Below the pieces are notes generated by a model. The model saw only the letters and a list, made by a program, of their open reading frames with translations, was not told where the DNA came from and did no database searches. A stretch of DNA of 64,000 nucleotides from NCBI GenBank assembly GCA_934229725.1, contig CAKQDX010000009.1, forward strand, positions 1 to 64,000, read 5' to 3'. The translations under genes and the position numbers were made by a program. Positions 25,643 through 35,286 of the stretch are shown piece by piece (the stretch's first letter is position 1; each line of letters opens with the position of its first letter). This DNA comes from an uncultured Streptococcus sp. (GTDB lineage Bacteria; Bacillota; Bacilli; Lactobacillales; Streptococcaceae).

Positions 25643-27124
25643 ATGTCAAATTGGGACACTAAATTCTTAAAAAAAGGTTACACTTTTGATGACGTATTGC
25701 TTATTCCTGCGGAAAGTCATGTTCTACCAAATAACGTTAACTTGCAGACGAAATTGGCTAAAAATTTGACATTAAATATCCCAATCATCACTGCTGCTAT
25801 GGATACTGTCACAGATAGCAAGATGGCTATTTCAATTGCTCGCGCAGGCGGTTTAGGTGTTATTCACAAAAACATGTCTATTGCTGAACAAGCTGAAGAA
25901 GTTCGTAAAGTAAAACGCTCTGAAAATGGTGTCATCATTGATCCATTCTTCTTAACGCCAGAAAATAAGGTTGCTGAAGCTGAAGAATTGATGCAACGTT
26001 ATCGTATTTCAGGTGTTCCAATCGTTGAGACTCTTGATAATCGTAAATTAGTTGGTATTATTACCAATCGTGATATGCGATTTATCTCTGATTACGATAC
26101 ACTCATTTCAGAACACATGACCTCTGAAAAATTGATTACAGCTCCAGTTGGAACAGACCTTGAAACTGCTGAAAGTATTCTTCATGAACATCGTATTGAA
26201 AAGTTGCCATTGGTTGATGACAAAGGACGTTTGTCAGGACTTATTACTATTAAGGATATTGAAAAAGTCATTGAGTTTCCAAATGCAGCCAAGGATGAAT
26301 TTGGTCGTCTTTTAGTCGCAGGTGCTGTAGGTGTAACGTCTGATACATTTGAGCGTGCCGAAGCACTCTTTGAAGCAGGTGCAGATGCTATCGTTATTGA
26401 TACTGCACATGGTCATTCAGCAGGAGTTCTTCGTAAAATCGCTGAAATTCGTGCTCACTTCCCAGAACGAACTTTGATTGCAGGAAATATTGCAACAGCT
26501 GAAGGTGCACGTGCGCTTTATGATGCTGGTGTTGATGTGGTTAAGGTTGGTATTGGACCAGGTTCAATTTGTACAACACGTGTAGTTGCTGGTGTAGGGG
26601 TTCCTCAAGTGACAGCTATCTACGATGCTGCTAATGTTGCTCGTGAATACGGCAAAACAATCATTGCTGATGGAGGTATCAAATACTCTGGTGATATCGT
26701 AAAAGCTCTTGCAGCTGGTGGTGATGCAGTAATGCTTGGTTCAATGTTTGCTGGAACCGATGAGGCACCAGGTGAAACTGAGATTTTCCAAGGTCGTAAA
26801 TATAAATCATATCGTGGTATGGGATCAATTGCAGCGATGAAGAAGGGATCAAGCGATCGTTACTTCCAAGGTGCAGTTAATGAAGCAAATAAACTTGTTC
26901 CAGAAGGAATTGAAGGCCGTGTAGCTTACAAAGGTTCTGCTGCTGATATCGTATTCCAATTGATTGGTGGTATCCGTGCAGGTATGGGGTATACAGGTGC
27001 GGAAGATATTCAAGCCTTACATGACAAAGCTCAGTTTGTTGAAATGTCAGGTGCAGGACTTATTGAAAGTCACCCTCATGATGTTCAAATTACCAATGAA
27101 GCTCCTAACTATTCTGCTCACTAA
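25643..27124 (+). CDS. guaB: Inosine-5'-monophosphate dehydrogenase
   Basis: Oxidises IMP to XMP, the committed step to GMP. The 493 residues form a TIM barrel interrupted by two CBS domains (about 95-210); the catalytic Cys310 lies in GSICTTR and the flap has the RYFQG motif. It complements hpt, which feeds IMP and GMP by salvage. Own promoter and terminator. Confidence 0.97.
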   Translation: MSNWDTKFLKKGYTFDDVLLIPAESHVLPNNVNLQTKLAKNLTLNIPIITAAMDTVTDSKMAISIARAGGLGVIHKNMSIAEQAEEVRKVKRSENGVIIDPFFLTPENKVAEAEELMQRYRISGVPIVETLDNRKLVGIITNRDMRFISDYDTLISEHMTSEKLITAPVGTDLETAESILHEHRIEKLPLVDDKGRLSGLITIKDIEKVIEFPNAAKDEFGRLLVAGAVGVTSDTFERAEALFEAGADAIVIDTAHGHSAGVLRKIAEIRAHFPERTLIAGNIATAEGARALYDAGVDVVKVGIGPGSICTTRVVAGVGVPQVTAIYDAANVAREYGKTIIADGGIKYSGDIVKALAAGGDAVMLGSMFAGTDEAPGETEIFQGRKYKSYRGMGSIAAMKKGSSDRYFQGAVNEANKLVPEGIEGRVAYKGSAADIVFQLIGGIRAGMGYTGAEDIQALHDKAQFVEMSGAGLIESHPHDVQITNEAPNYSAH

Positions 27125-27132
27125 AAATAAAA

Positions 27133-27160
27133 AAAGTACTTATCGGAAGGTAAGTACTTT
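27133..27160 (+). terminator. guaB terminator
   Basis: AAAGTACTTA at 27133-27142 pairs with TAAGTACTTT at 27151-27160; the T-run is short. Confidence 0.75.
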
Positions 27161-27186
27161 TGCTTTACACCGAAGTTTACAAAAAA

Positions 27187-27236
27187 TTACACATCTGACA
27201 ACCATAGTTTGGATATTTACGTTGTCAGATGTGTAA
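27187..27236. repeat. 16-bp perfect inverted repeat between convergent guaB and recF
   Basis: TTACACATCTGACAAC at 27187-27202 and its exact reverse complement at 27221-27236, with an 18-base loop. It lies between the guaB and recF terminators and has no T-run of its own. Origin unknown: it could be a miniature mobile-element remnant or an RNA hairpin. Confidence 0.7.
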
Positions 27237-27241
27237 ATTAT

Positions 27242-27281
27242 AAAAAATAAGAAAGCAAGTCTATATATTGACTTGCTTTCT
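27242..27281 (-). terminator. recF terminator overlapping the stop codon
   Basis: AGAAAGCAAGTC at 27250-27261 pairs with GACTTGCTTTCT at 27270-27281. The last recF codons and TAG stop lie inside the hairpin, which is followed on the minus strand by TTATTTTTTA. Confidence 0.85.
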
Positions 27282-28364
27282 ACTAATACTACCAGCTTCA
27301 ACTACGAAGGTCTTTAAATCAGGTGGGAGATTAGTCAGGTGGTCAAGTGAAGTTGTTGTCATGAAAGTTTGAACTTCTTTATCAATACTTTCCAATAATT
27401 TAAGTTGACGGTGATTGTCAAGCTCGCTCATAACATCATCCAGGAGAAGAATTGGAAATTCACCAGTTACATTTCTAATAAGAGCAATTTCAGCCATCTT
27501 TAAAGAAAGAATTAAACTACGTTGTTGCCCTTGACTACCAAAAGATGCGTTTATGTCATTAATGTAAAATGTTAAATCGTCCCTATGAGGACCAACACCT
27601 GTATTCTTTTTAAAGATATCTCTTTTTCGATTTTGCTTAAGTGTGGTTAAAAATGATTGACGAATATTTCTGTTATTTTGTAAAGATATATTTGATTCAT
27701 AGGAGATGTTAAGTCGCTCAATCTGATTTGATAGAAGACTATGGTGTTTGTCAGCCTCTACTTCTAATTGCTTGATAAAATCTAGTCTGTGTTCAATAAC
27801 TCGTGCTCCAAAATCAGCTAGCTGTTCATCTAAAACTGACAAAAAATCAATGTCTACTTTGTCGGTAGATTTGAGATAGGCATTACGTTGTTTGAGGACA
27901 TGATTGTAATTTGACAGATCTGAGAGGTAGATAGGTTTAATCTGACCTAAATCAATATCTATAAATTTACGTCTGAGGCTCGGAGATCCTTTAACAAGTT
28001 GTAAATCCTCAGGAGCAAAGAGCACAACCGTCATGTGGCCAATATAATCGGATAATTTAGCTTGTTTGAGGTGGTTAACCTTAGTTATACGTCCTTTATT
28101 AGATAAGCTGATTTCGAGAGGTAGTTTTCCACTTTGACGATGGACGATACCGCTCAATTTCAGAGAATTTTGTTGGAATTGAATTAGCTCTTTGTCAGAC
28201 CGAGTACGATGACTACGTGTTAATGCGAGAAAATAGATAGCTTCAAGAATATTGGTTTTTCCTTGTGCATTGCGTCCCAAAAAGATATTGAGACGAGGTG
28301 AGAAGCTCACAGAAGCTTCAGTATAATTTCTAAAGTGTTGGATATCAATTTTTTCGAGCCACAT
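27261..28364 (-). CDS. recF: DNA recombination and repair protein RecF
   Basis: SMC-like ATPase that loads RecA at single-strand gaps with RecO and RecR. The 367 residues show Walker A GRNAQGKT at 30-37 and a C-terminal signature and Walker B region (LSLKMAEIALI, ILLLDDVMSELD). In Bacillus recF lies with dnaN and gyrB; here it is about 14 kb away, paired with its usual small S4 partner, two bases downstream of it. Confidence 0.95.
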   Translation of the reverse strand: MWLEKIDIQHFRNYTEASVSFSPRLNIFLGRNAQGKTNILEAIYFLALTRSHRTRSDKELIQFQQNSLKLSGIVHRQSGKLPLEISLSNKGRITKVNHLKQAKLSDYIGHMTVVLFAPEDLQLVKGSPSLRRKFIDIDLGQIKPIYLSDLSNYNHVLKQRNAYLKSTDKVDIDFLSVLDEQLADFGARVIEHRLDFIKQLEVEADKHHSLLSNQIERLNISYESNISLQNNRNIRQSFLTTLKQNRKRDIFKKNTGVGPHRDDLTFYINDINASFGSQGQQRSLILSLKMAEIALIRNVTGEFPILLLDDVMSELDNHRQLKLLESIDKEVQTFMTTTSLDHLTNLPPDLKTFVVEAGSISRKQVNI

Positions 28365-28366
28365 GG

Positions 28367-28744
28367 TTAGGTTCCTGGGAAACGAACGGGTTTTCGTTTA
28401 GTTTTACTGCTTTCTTTTGACGGATGTGTCTTTCGTTTCTTTTTATTATCCTGATTCATTTTTTTAACAATGGCAGCAACACGTGCTTTTTCAGCGACTT
28501 CTTTTTGGTGTTCTTCAATTTCATTTGTTGTAGGAGCTACGATAGTTATTTCAAGTTCCTCAGATGGGATGGTAATAACATCTCCATAACGAAGTTTTTT
28601 TCCACGACGTTTTTCATCCTCACCGTTGAATAAAACGGTATTGTTAGCTAAAAAACCTTTAATAGCTCCGCCACTATGAATGATACTTAATTCTTTTAAA
28701 AGTGACTGCAGTGTGATGTATTCATCAAATAATTTATATTCCAT
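28367..28744 (-). CDS. yaaA: S4-domain protein YaaA, RecF-linked
   Basis: Protein of 125 residues with an N-terminal S4-like fold (about 1-70, including GGAIKGFLANN and LRYGDVI) and a very basic Lys/Arg-rich C-terminal tail that probably binds RNA. The homologue sits beside recF in most Firmicutes and has been linked to ribosome maturation in Bacillus. Two bases separate it from recF. The name clashes with the unrelated E. coli YaaA at 61289. Confidence 0.82.
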   Translation of the reverse strand: MEYKLFDEYITLQSLLKELSIIHSGGAIKGFLANNTVLFNGEDEKRRGKKLRYGDVITIPSEELEITIVAPTTNEIEEHQKEVAEKARVAAIVKKMNQDNKKKRKTHPSKESSKTKRKPVRFPGT

Positions 28745-28783
28745 AGTACCTCAACTTTCTCTTGAGATAAGATAGCATAAAAA

Positions 28784-28792
28784 TGGTATAAT
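28784..28792 (+). promoter_or_regulatory. Extended -10 promoter of the M16 pair
   Basis: TGG-TATAAT, 30 bases before the ATG at 28822. A TTGAGA 19 bases upstream is too far to be a good -35. Confidence 0.6.
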
Positions 28793-28821
28793 TGAAAGCA
28801 TAAACTTTTTAGAGGTTATCA

Positions 28822-30072
28822 ATGAAAATTGCTGATGGTGTCCATGTACACTTCGTTCCAACACAAAAATATAAAACTAACCGTATTGTTTTTCGAATGA
28901 CGGGTTCTTTGAACAAGCAAACGATTGCTAAACGAGCTTTAGTTTCACAAATGTTAGCTACAGCCAACCAGCCCTATCCAACAGTACAAGCTTTCAAAGA
29001 GAGATTAGCCTCTCTATATGGAACACAGTTGTCAACTAGGGTGTCAACGAAAGGCTTGACACATAGTGTTGACATCGAGTTGACATATTTAAAAGAGGCT
29101 TTTATCCCTACTAATAACGGATTATTTTGGGAAGTCCTAGGATTCTTAAAAGATTGTCTTTACAAGCCCCTGTCAAGAGTAGCTCAATACCAAAATAAAG
29201 TATTTGATATAGAAAAGCAAAACTTGATGACTTATCTGGATGTTGACAATGAAAACAATTACTATTATAGTGAGGTTAAAGGAAGGGAACTTTATTTTGT
29301 AAACGAAGGATTGAAAGTTCCTAAATATGGTCAATCGGAACTTGTTGACGTAGAGACTTCATTTACAGCTTTTCAAGAGTTTCAAAACATGTTGACAAAG
29401 GATCGTATTGATATCTTCATGGTTGGAGATTTTGATGAGTATCAAGTGTTACAAGGTTTACATCGATTTCCTCTAGAGGGACGTCAAGTTGATTTACAGT
29501 TTAGCTATAGTCAGCCTTGTTCCAATGTTGTAAAAGAAAAAATAGAACCTAGACAAAGTAGTCAATCTATTTTACAGTTAGGGTACCAATTTACTTGTCA
29601 ATATGGTGACAAAGATTACTTTGCTTTAATCGTATTTAATGCAATGTTTGGTGAATTTGCTCACTCAGTACTATTTACAGAGATTCGAGAAAAAGAAGGA
29701 TTGGCATATTCAATTAGTAGTCAACTTAATGTATTTACAGGTTTACTAGAAGTTTACGCAGGAATTGAAAGAGATAATAGAAATCAAGCTATGCGGGGAA
29801 TTAGTAGAGAATTGAATCATATTAAGCTAGGACGTTTTTCAAGTTCTCTATTGAATCAGACAAAAAAAATCATACGAATGAATGCCCTTCTTTCCGAGGA
29901 TAATCCGTTAACATTAGTTGAACAATGTTTTAATAAGGTTATTTTTGAAGATAAAAATCTTTCATTAGAACAGTGGTTAGAAAATATGGAAAAGGTTAGT
30001 AAAAAAGATATTTGCCGTGTGGCACGTCAAGTCAAGCTACAAAGTTTGTTCTTTTTAGAGGGAGTGTCTTAG
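28822..30072 (+). CDS. M16 peptidase-like protein lacking the zinc motif (YmfF type)
   Basis: Protein of 416 residues with the insulinase/pitrilysin fold but no HxxEH near its N-terminus, so it is probably the non-catalytic half of a heterodimer with the next gene. The late segment REKEGLAYSISSQ is typical of the M16 family. It is two bases from its partner. Streptococci and Bacillus keep this pair upstream of a RodZ/YmfM gene and pgsA, as here. Substrate unknown. Confidence 0.85.
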   Translation: MKIADGVHVHFVPTQKYKTNRIVFRMTGSLNKQTIAKRALVSQMLATANQPYPTVQAFKERLASLYGTQLSTRVSTKGLTHSVDIELTYLKEAFIPTNNGLFWEVLGFLKDCLYKPLSRVAQYQNKVFDIEKQNLMTYLDVDNENNYYYSEVKGRELYFVNEGLKVPKYGQSELVDVETSFTAFQEFQNMLTKDRIDIFMVGDFDEYQVLQGLHRFPLEGRQVDLQFSYSQPCSNVVKEKIEPRQSSQSILQLGYQFTCQYGDKDYFALIVFNAMFGEFAHSVLFTEIREKEGLAYSISSQLNVFTGLLEVYAGIERDNRNQAMRGISRELNHIKLGRFSSSLLNQTKKIIRMNALLSEDNPLTLVEQCFNKVIFEDKNLSLEQWLENMEKVSKKDICRVARQVKLQSLFFLEGVS

Positions 30073-30073
30073 A

Positions 30074-31351
30074 ATGTCTGCTTTAAAAAAACGTTATTAT
30101 CAAAAGATTGATGAAGAGATTTATTCAGCAACCTTAGATAATGGCTTATCTTTATCTATTATTAAGAAAAGAGGATTCTTAGAAAAAGCTGCTTTTTTAT
30201 CAATAAATTTTGGATCAATAGATAATTGCTATTATCTTGATGGAGAGTTACAAACCTATCCTGCTGGTATTGCACATTTTCTTGAACATAAATTATTTGA
30301 GGATGAGCAAGGAAAAGATGTAACATTGGATTTTGTCAAACTTGGAGCTGATGTTAATGCTTTTACAACCTTGGACAGGACAACCTACTATTTTTCTACA
30401 CTTGACAACTTTGAGGAGTCATTAGACCTCTTACTAAAATTTACGTCAAGGTTTACAAGCTCTGAAAAATCTGTCAATCACGAGAAAAAAATTATTGAAC
30501 AAGAGATAAATATGTATCAAGATGACCCTGATTATAGAGCTTATCTAGGTTGTTTGCAAAACTTGTATCCAAATACCATATTAGGTCAAGACATTGCTGG
30601 AAGTAATGAGAGTATTGAAAAAATTACTGTAGAGGATTTGAAGAATAACTTTGATTGTTTTTATAGGCCAGAAAACTGTCATCTTGTCTTAGTAGGTGAT
30701 TTTGATGTTGATGAAATTTACACGTTTGTAAACGAAAGACAGCAAAGATTGACAGAGTTGAAAACAATAGTAGAAAAAGGAAAAAAAATCATTGAGGCCG
30801 AGGTCAAAAAAAGGGACAATCTTCAAATGGAGGTGTCTATCTCCAAATTAGCCGTGGGTTTTAAAAGTGCTATTTTTTCTGATAGTCGTATGAGAGAAAA
30901 TTTACTAGTACAATTATTATTTAATTTATTGTTTGGGTGGACGTCTCCCTACTATCAAAATTGGTACTCTGAAGGAAAGATTGATGAATCTGTATCAATT
31001 GAATACGAAGTCTCTAATCGATATTCGTTTGTCATTATAACCATGGACACCGTAGAACCTATAAAAATGTCAAGTCTAATTCGTCAAGTAATGACGTCAG
31101 CGGACAAAAAAAGATTGTTGACAGAAGAGGCGTTAGATTTACAAAAAAAAGCTTTGTATGGTGAATTCTTACGTAGTTTAGATAATATCCAGGGGTTAGG
31201 AAATCAATATTTAACATTCTTAGATAATGACAAAACTTATTTTGATTTAGGACAGGAATTGATGAGTATTACTTCTAAGGAACTAAAGGATTTTTTGAAT
31301 CATTACTTGTCAAATATGGTAATTACTGACTTTGTTGTATTCCCCAAATAG
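30074..31351 (+). CDS. M16 family zinc peptidase (YmfH type)
   Basis: Protein of 425 residues with the inverted zinc motif HFLEH near residues 69-73 (in AGIAHFLEHKLFE) and a downstream glutamate in EQEINMYQDDP. It is the likely catalytic partner of the preceding protein and starts two bases after it. Predicted cytosolic, with no signal peptide. Physiological role unknown. Confidence 0.87.
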   Translation: MSALKKRYYQKIDEEIYSATLDNGLSLSIIKKRGFLEKAAFLSINFGSIDNCYYLDGELQTYPAGIAHFLEHKLFEDEQGKDVTLDFVKLGADVNAFTTLDRTTYYFSTLDNFEESLDLLLKFTSRFTSSEKSVNHEKKIIEQEINMYQDDPDYRAYLGCLQNLYPNTILGQDIAGSNESIEKITVEDLKNNFDCFYRPENCHLVLVGDFDVDEIYTFVNERQQRLTELKTIVEKGKKIIEAEVKKRDNLQMEVSISKLAVGFKSAIFSDSRMRENLLVQLLFNLLFGWTSPYYQNWYSEGKIDESVSIEYEVSNRYSFVIITMDTVEPIKMSSLIRQVMTSADKKRLLTEEALDLQKKALYGEFLRSLDNIQGLGNQYLTFLDNDKTYFDLGQELMSITSKELKDFLNHYLSNMVITDFVVFPK

Positions 31352-31360
31352 GTAATTATT

Positions 31361-31369
31361 TGTTATAAT
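31361..31369 (+). promoter_or_regulatory. Extended -10 promoter of the rodZ-pgsA-ecf operon
   Basis: TGT-TATAAT just after the M16 gene, 38 bases before the RodZ-like start; GAAAGGGG follows as ribosome-binding site. Confidence 0.6.
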
Positions 31370-31407
31370 AGAAGCACTAAAAAAGAAGAATATTAGAAAG
31401 GGGAAAA

Positions 31408-32265
31408 ATGAAGTTATATTCTCTTGGTGAGCAGTTACGTGCGGCACGAACAAAGAAAAAATTAAGTTTATATGATGTAGAGAAACTTACTGGAGTTGAA
31501 GCACAGTTTCTTTTAGCTATGGAAATGGATCAACTTAAAGCTTTACCAGAGGACATTCAGCAAGAGGCGCTTGAAAAGTATGCTACCTTCGTAGGTTTGG
31601 ATGGTAAACGTTTGTATGAAGAGCAGAGACAGAAGGAGAGACGATTAGCAGAAAAGAAGAGTCAATCTAATCGTAAGGAAGACAGCTTAGATGCTAAAAC
31701 TCCCATGTCACGCTTTTCTAAGCATAAACGTGAAGAAAAAAGAAAATCCACATATCTCCCCTTACTAATTCTCAGTGCAGTTTCGTTGCTTATTATCTGT
31801 TCGGTTGGTTATATCATTATTAGACATCTTTCTAATCAACCTCAGGTGATTAAACTCAATACTATTTCAACAGATAATCACCTATCAGTAGCAGGAAAAG
31901 CTAAATCGTCTAGAAATATTTCTGAAGTTACGGTTTCTGGAGCAAATGTTAAAACAACTACGCAAGGTAATCAATTAATGGTTGACCTTTCTAATGTTGC
32001 TTCTTCTGTGGTTTTAGGTGTGGAGTTGTCTGGAAATAACGAAGATACATGGTTTTCTGTAGATAACTCAGATGTTTCAGAGAGTTATCTTCTTTCAAAA
32101 ACAAAAAAATCAAAATACTCCTTAGATCTTTCAGATAAAACGAGAACGACTCAAATTACCATTGCACAATCTTCGAAAGTAACCATAAAGATAAATGGTG
32201 AGTCGCTTGATTTGTCTCAATTAGATAAAAACACACCTAGTTACCTAACTTTAAAAATTCAATAG
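31408..32265 (+). CDS. RodZ/YmfM-like helix-turn-helix membrane protein
   Basis: Bitopic protein of 285 residues: N-terminal helix-turn-helix (about 5-75), a Lys/Arg-rich linker, one membrane segment near 115-137 and an extracytoplasmic beta-rich DUF4115-like domain. This is the arrangement of RodZ, which in rods links MreB to wall synthesis; in cocci its role is in peripheral or septal growth (inferred). Thirteen bases separate it from pgsA. Confidence 0.85.
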   Translation: MKLYSLGEQLRAARTKKKLSLYDVEKLTGVEAQFLLAMEMDQLKALPEDIQQEALEKYATFVGLDGKRLYEEQRQKERRLAEKKSQSNRKEDSLDAKTPMSRFSKHKREEKRKSTYLPLLILSAVSLLIICSVGYIIIRHLSNQPQVIKLNTISTDNHLSVAGKAKSSRNISEVTVSGANVKTTTQGNQLMVDLSNVASSVVLGVELSGNNEDTWFSVDNSDVSESYLLSKTKKSKYSLDLSDKTRTTQITIAQSSKVTIKINGESLDLSQLDKNTPSYLTLKIQ

Positions 32266-32277
32266 AATCGAGAAGAA

Positions 32278-32820
32278 ATGTTCAAAAAAGAAAATTTACC
32301 TAATCTGCTAACCCTTGCTAGAATCATTTTAATCCCTGTATTTTTAGTGATGACATCACTTGCTAGAAATAACGTAATGCATATTGCTGCAGCGATTGTT
32401 TTCGCAATTGCAAGTTTTACAGATTATTTAGATGGGTATTTGGCAAGAAAGTGGCATGTTGTTACTAATTTTGGAAAATTTGCTGATCCATTGGCAGATA
32501 AGATGTTGGTGATGTCAGCTTTTATTATGCTTGTTGGTATTAATCAAGCACCTGCATGGGTTGTTTCAGTTATTATTTGTCGAGAGCTAGCTGTTACAGG
32601 TCTCCGTCTTCTATTAGTTGAAAACGGGGGGACGGTTCTTGCTGCGGCTATGCCTGGTAAGATAAAAACAGTGACACAGATGCTATCTATTATTTTATTA
32701 TTGTGTCATGTGAATCTTATAGGAACGATTATGCTTTATGTAGCTTTATTCTTTACGATTTACTCAGGATATGATTATTTCAAAGGTGCAGGATTCTTAT
32801 TTAGAGACACTTTTAAGTAG
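32278..32820 (+). CDS. pgsA: CDP-diacylglycerol-glycerol-3-phosphate 3-phosphatidyltransferase
   Basis: Makes phosphatidylglycerol phosphate, the first committed step to the main anionic phospholipid. The 180 residues have several membrane helices and the full CDP-alcohol phosphotransferase motif, beginning DGYLAR and ending in FADPLADKM. The position after RodZ is conserved. Confidence 0.95.
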   Translation: MFKKENLPNLLTLARIILIPVFLVMTSLARNNVMHIAAAIVFAIASFTDYLDGYLARKWHVVTNFGKFADPLADKMLVMSAFIMLVGINQAPAWVVSVIICRELAVTGLRLLLVENGGTVLAAAMPGKIKTVTQMLSIILLLCHVNLIGTIMLYVALFFTIYSGYDYFKGAGFLFRDTFK

Positions 32821-32832
32821 TACGATAAACCA

Positions 32833-33663
32833 ATGATTGAAATAAAAAATTTAAAGTTTAAATATAATCAAGACCAGACATCTTATATTCTTGATGATGT
32901 GTCGTTTCACGTGAAACCTGGAGAGTGGCTATCCATTGTTGGTCATAATGGTTCCGGAAAATCCACGACAGCACGTCTTATTGATGGACTACTGGTGGCT
33001 GAATCAGGTCATATTATTGTCGATGGTCAAGAATTAACAGAAGAGAATGTCTGGGATATTCGTGATAAGATTGGTATGGTCTTTCAAAATCCAGATAATC
33101 AATTTGTTGGGGCAACTGTTGAAGATGATGTTGCTTTTGGTCTTGAAAATAAAGGTATTCCCTATGAAGAAATGGTTTCAAGAGTTCAAGAGGCTCTGGA
33201 ATTTGTAGGGATGTCAGAATTTAAGGATAGAGAGCCAGCTAGATTATCTGGGGGGCAAAAACAACGTGTGGCTATTGCAGGTATTGTAGCTATGAGACCA
33301 TCAATTTTGATTTTGGATGAGGCAACTAGCATGCTTGACCCAGAAGGTCGCCAGGAATTGATTCAATCTATTAAAGCTATTCGTAAAGAATACGGCATGA
33401 CTGTTTTATCAATTACTCATGATCTTGATGAGGTGACAATGAGTGACCGTGTTTTGGTTTTGAAGAAAGGTAAAGTGGAGTCTATTTCAAGTCCTCGTGA
33501 ACTATTTAGTAGGGGCTCAGAATTGGTTGATTTAGGTTTGGATATCCCTTTCAGTGCATTATTAACTCAAAAGCTAAGAAATAAAGGTCTGATAGATTGT
33601 GAAGACTATCTGACAGAAAAGGAATTGGTAGAACAATTATGGGAATCTCTCTCGAAAATGTAA
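32833..33663 (+). CDS. ecfA1: ECF transporter ATPase EcfA1
   Basis: Cytosolic ATPase of the shared energy-coupling module that serves many vitamin-specific S-components. The 276 residues show Walker A GHNGSGKST, Q-loop VFQNPDNQ, signature LSGGQKQR and Walker B ILILDEATSMLD. Its end overlaps ecfA2 by 25 bases. A parS-like site lies inside the coding sequence at 32903. Confidence 0.95.
   Translation: MIEIKNLKFKYNQDQTSYILDDVSFHVKPGEWLSIVGHNGSGKSTTARLIDGLLVAESGHIIVDGQELTEENVWDIRDKIGMVFQNPDNQFVGATVEDDVAFGLENKGIPYEEMVSRVQEALEFVGMSEFKDREPARLSGGQKQRVAIAGIVAMRPSILILDEATSMLDPEGRQELIQSIKAIRKEYGMTVLSITHDLDEVTMSDRVLVLKKGKVESISSPRELFSRGSELVDLGLDIPFSALLTQKLRNKGLIDCEDYLTEKELVEQLWESLSKM
32903..32918. promoter_or_regulatory. 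parS: parS-like site inside ecfA1
   Basis: CGTTTCACGTGAAACC contains the perfect 14-bp core GTTTCACGTGAAAC; only the two outermost bases differ from consensus. It encodes Ser-Phe-His-Val-Lys-Pro in EcfA1 and lies about 18 kb from oriC. Confidence 0.85.
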
Positions 33664-34481
33664 GTTATACCTATCAAGCGGGTACTCCTTTTGAGGGGCG
33701 TGCCCTTTTTGATATGACAACCACAATAAAAGATGGTTCATATACAGCCTTTATTGGGCATACAGGAAGTGGTAAGTCAACCATCATGCAGTTGTTGAAC
33801 GGACTTTATTTACCAACTAGCGGTCACGTCCAAGTTGATGACACTATTATAACTAGTCAATCCAAAAATAAGGAAATAAAGCCAATCCGTAAAAAGGTCG
33901 GGTTAGTTTTTCAATTTCCAGAAAGTCAATTATTTGCAGAAACTGTTTTAGAAGATGTTGCTTTTGGACCTCAGAACTTTGGCGTTTCTAAAGAGGAGGC
34001 AGAGCAGCGTGCTGTTGAGAGTTTAAAATTAGTTGGTCTTCCAGAGGAGTTTTATAAACAGAATCCTTTTGATTTATCAGGAGGACAAATGCGACGTGCT
34101 GCTATAGCGGGTATTCTGGCTATGCAACCAGATATTCTAGTGTTGGATGAACCTACTGCTGGTCTTGATCCTCAGGGACGAAAGGAATTAATGACACTAT
34201 TTAAACAATTACACCTTTCTGGAATGACAATTGTCTTAGTGACCCACCTGATGGATGATGTTGCTGATTACGCAACAGCTGTAAACGTTATGGAAAAAGG
34301 ACATTTAGTATTGTCAGGAGCTCCTAAAGAAGTTTTCCAACAGGTCACCTTACTTAGAGAGAAGCAATTAGGCGTTCCAAAAATTACAGAGTTTGCGTTA
34401 CAGCTACAGAAAAAAGGTTATCACTTTGAAAGTCTTCCCATTACAATGGAGGAATTCGTAGAGGTATTAGCTAATGGATAA
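33639..34481 (+). CDS. ecfA2: ECF transporter ATPase EcfA2
   Basis: Second ATPase of the ECF module, 280 residues, with Walker A GHTGSGKST, signature LSGGQMRR and Walker B ILVLDEPTAGLD. It begins inside the end of ecfA1 and its own end overlaps ecfT by 8 bases, so the three subunits are translated together. Confidence 0.95.
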   Translation: MGISLENVSYTYQAGTPFEGRALFDMTTTIKDGSYTAFIGHTGSGKSTIMQLLNGLYLPTSGHVQVDDTIITSQSKNKEIKPIRKKVGLVFQFPESQLFAETVLEDVAFGPQNFGVSKEEAEQRAVESLKLVGLPEEFYKQNPFDLSGGQMRRAAIAGILAMQPDILVLDEPTAGLDPQGRKELMTLFKQLHLSGMTIVLVTHLMDDVADYATAVNVMEKGHLVLSGAPKEVFQQVTLLREKQLGVPKITEFALQLQKKGYHFESLPITMEEFVEVLANG

Positions 34482-35268
34482 GTTAATTATTGGACGTTAT
34501 ATTGTCGGAAACTCTTTCATACACAGATTAGATCCTAGAAGTAAATTATTAGCCATGTTTGTTTACATTGTTATTATCTTTTGGGCCAATAATCCTTTGA
34601 CTTATGTCATTATAACCCTTTTTACACTTTTCTTGGTTATCTTATCTAAGATTAAGCTTGGTTTTTTTCTAGGTGGTATTAAACCAATGATTTGGATTAT
34701 TTTATTCTCTACGCTGTTTCAAGTTTTTTTCAATACAAAAGGGAATGTGCTTTGGTCTATCGGCTTTTTAAAGATTACTGAGGTTGGTTTAAATCAAGGC
34801 TGGATGATTTTTCTTAGATTTATTCTTATTATTAGTTTTTCTACTTTGCTTACTCTAACGACAACACCTTTAAGCTTATCTGACGCCGTTGAATCTCTTT
34901 TAAAACCTATGACTGTTTTTAAAGTACCAGCACACGAAATTGGGTTAATGTTATCTTTAAGTTTACGTTTTGTACCAACTTTGATGGATGATACGATGCG
35001 AATTATGAATGCTCAAAAGGCGCGTGGAGTTGACTTTGGTGAAGGAAATATTATTCAAAAGGTACGCTCAATTATACCAATATTAATTCCTTTGTTTGCA
35101 TCTAGCTTCAAACGGGCAGATGCTCTGGCGATTGCTATGGAAGCACGAGGCTATCAAGGTGGCGACGGCCGAACAAAATATCGTCGACTTTCATGGAATG
35201 GCCGAGATACTTTATCCATTGTTGCTATTTTAGCTTTGGGGTTAATACTTTTTTATCTTAAGAGTTAA
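34474..35268 (+). CDS. ecfT: ECF transporter transmembrane coupling protein EcfT
   Basis: Membrane subunit that couples EcfA1/A2 to exchangeable S-components. The 264 residues show several hydrophobic segments and both Ala-Arg-Gly motifs in the coupling helices (KARGVDFG and EARGYQGG). No S-component gene is adjacent, as expected for a group II ECF module shared by many S-components elsewhere. Confidence 0.95.
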   Translation: MDKLIIGRYIVGNSFIHRLDPRSKLLAMFVYIVIIFWANNPLTYVIITLFTLFLVILSKIKLGFFLGGIKPMIWIILFSTLFQVFFNTKGNVLWSIGFLKITEVGLNQGWMIFLRFILIISFSTLLTLTTTPLSLSDAVESLLKPMTVFKVPAHEIGLMLSLSLRFVPTLMDDTMRIMNAQKARGVDFGEGNIIQKVRSIIPILIPLFASSFKRADALAIAMEARGYQGGDGRTKYRRLSWNGRDTLSIVAILALGLILFYLKS

Positions 35269-35286
35269 GTGGTTAATATAGATAAA

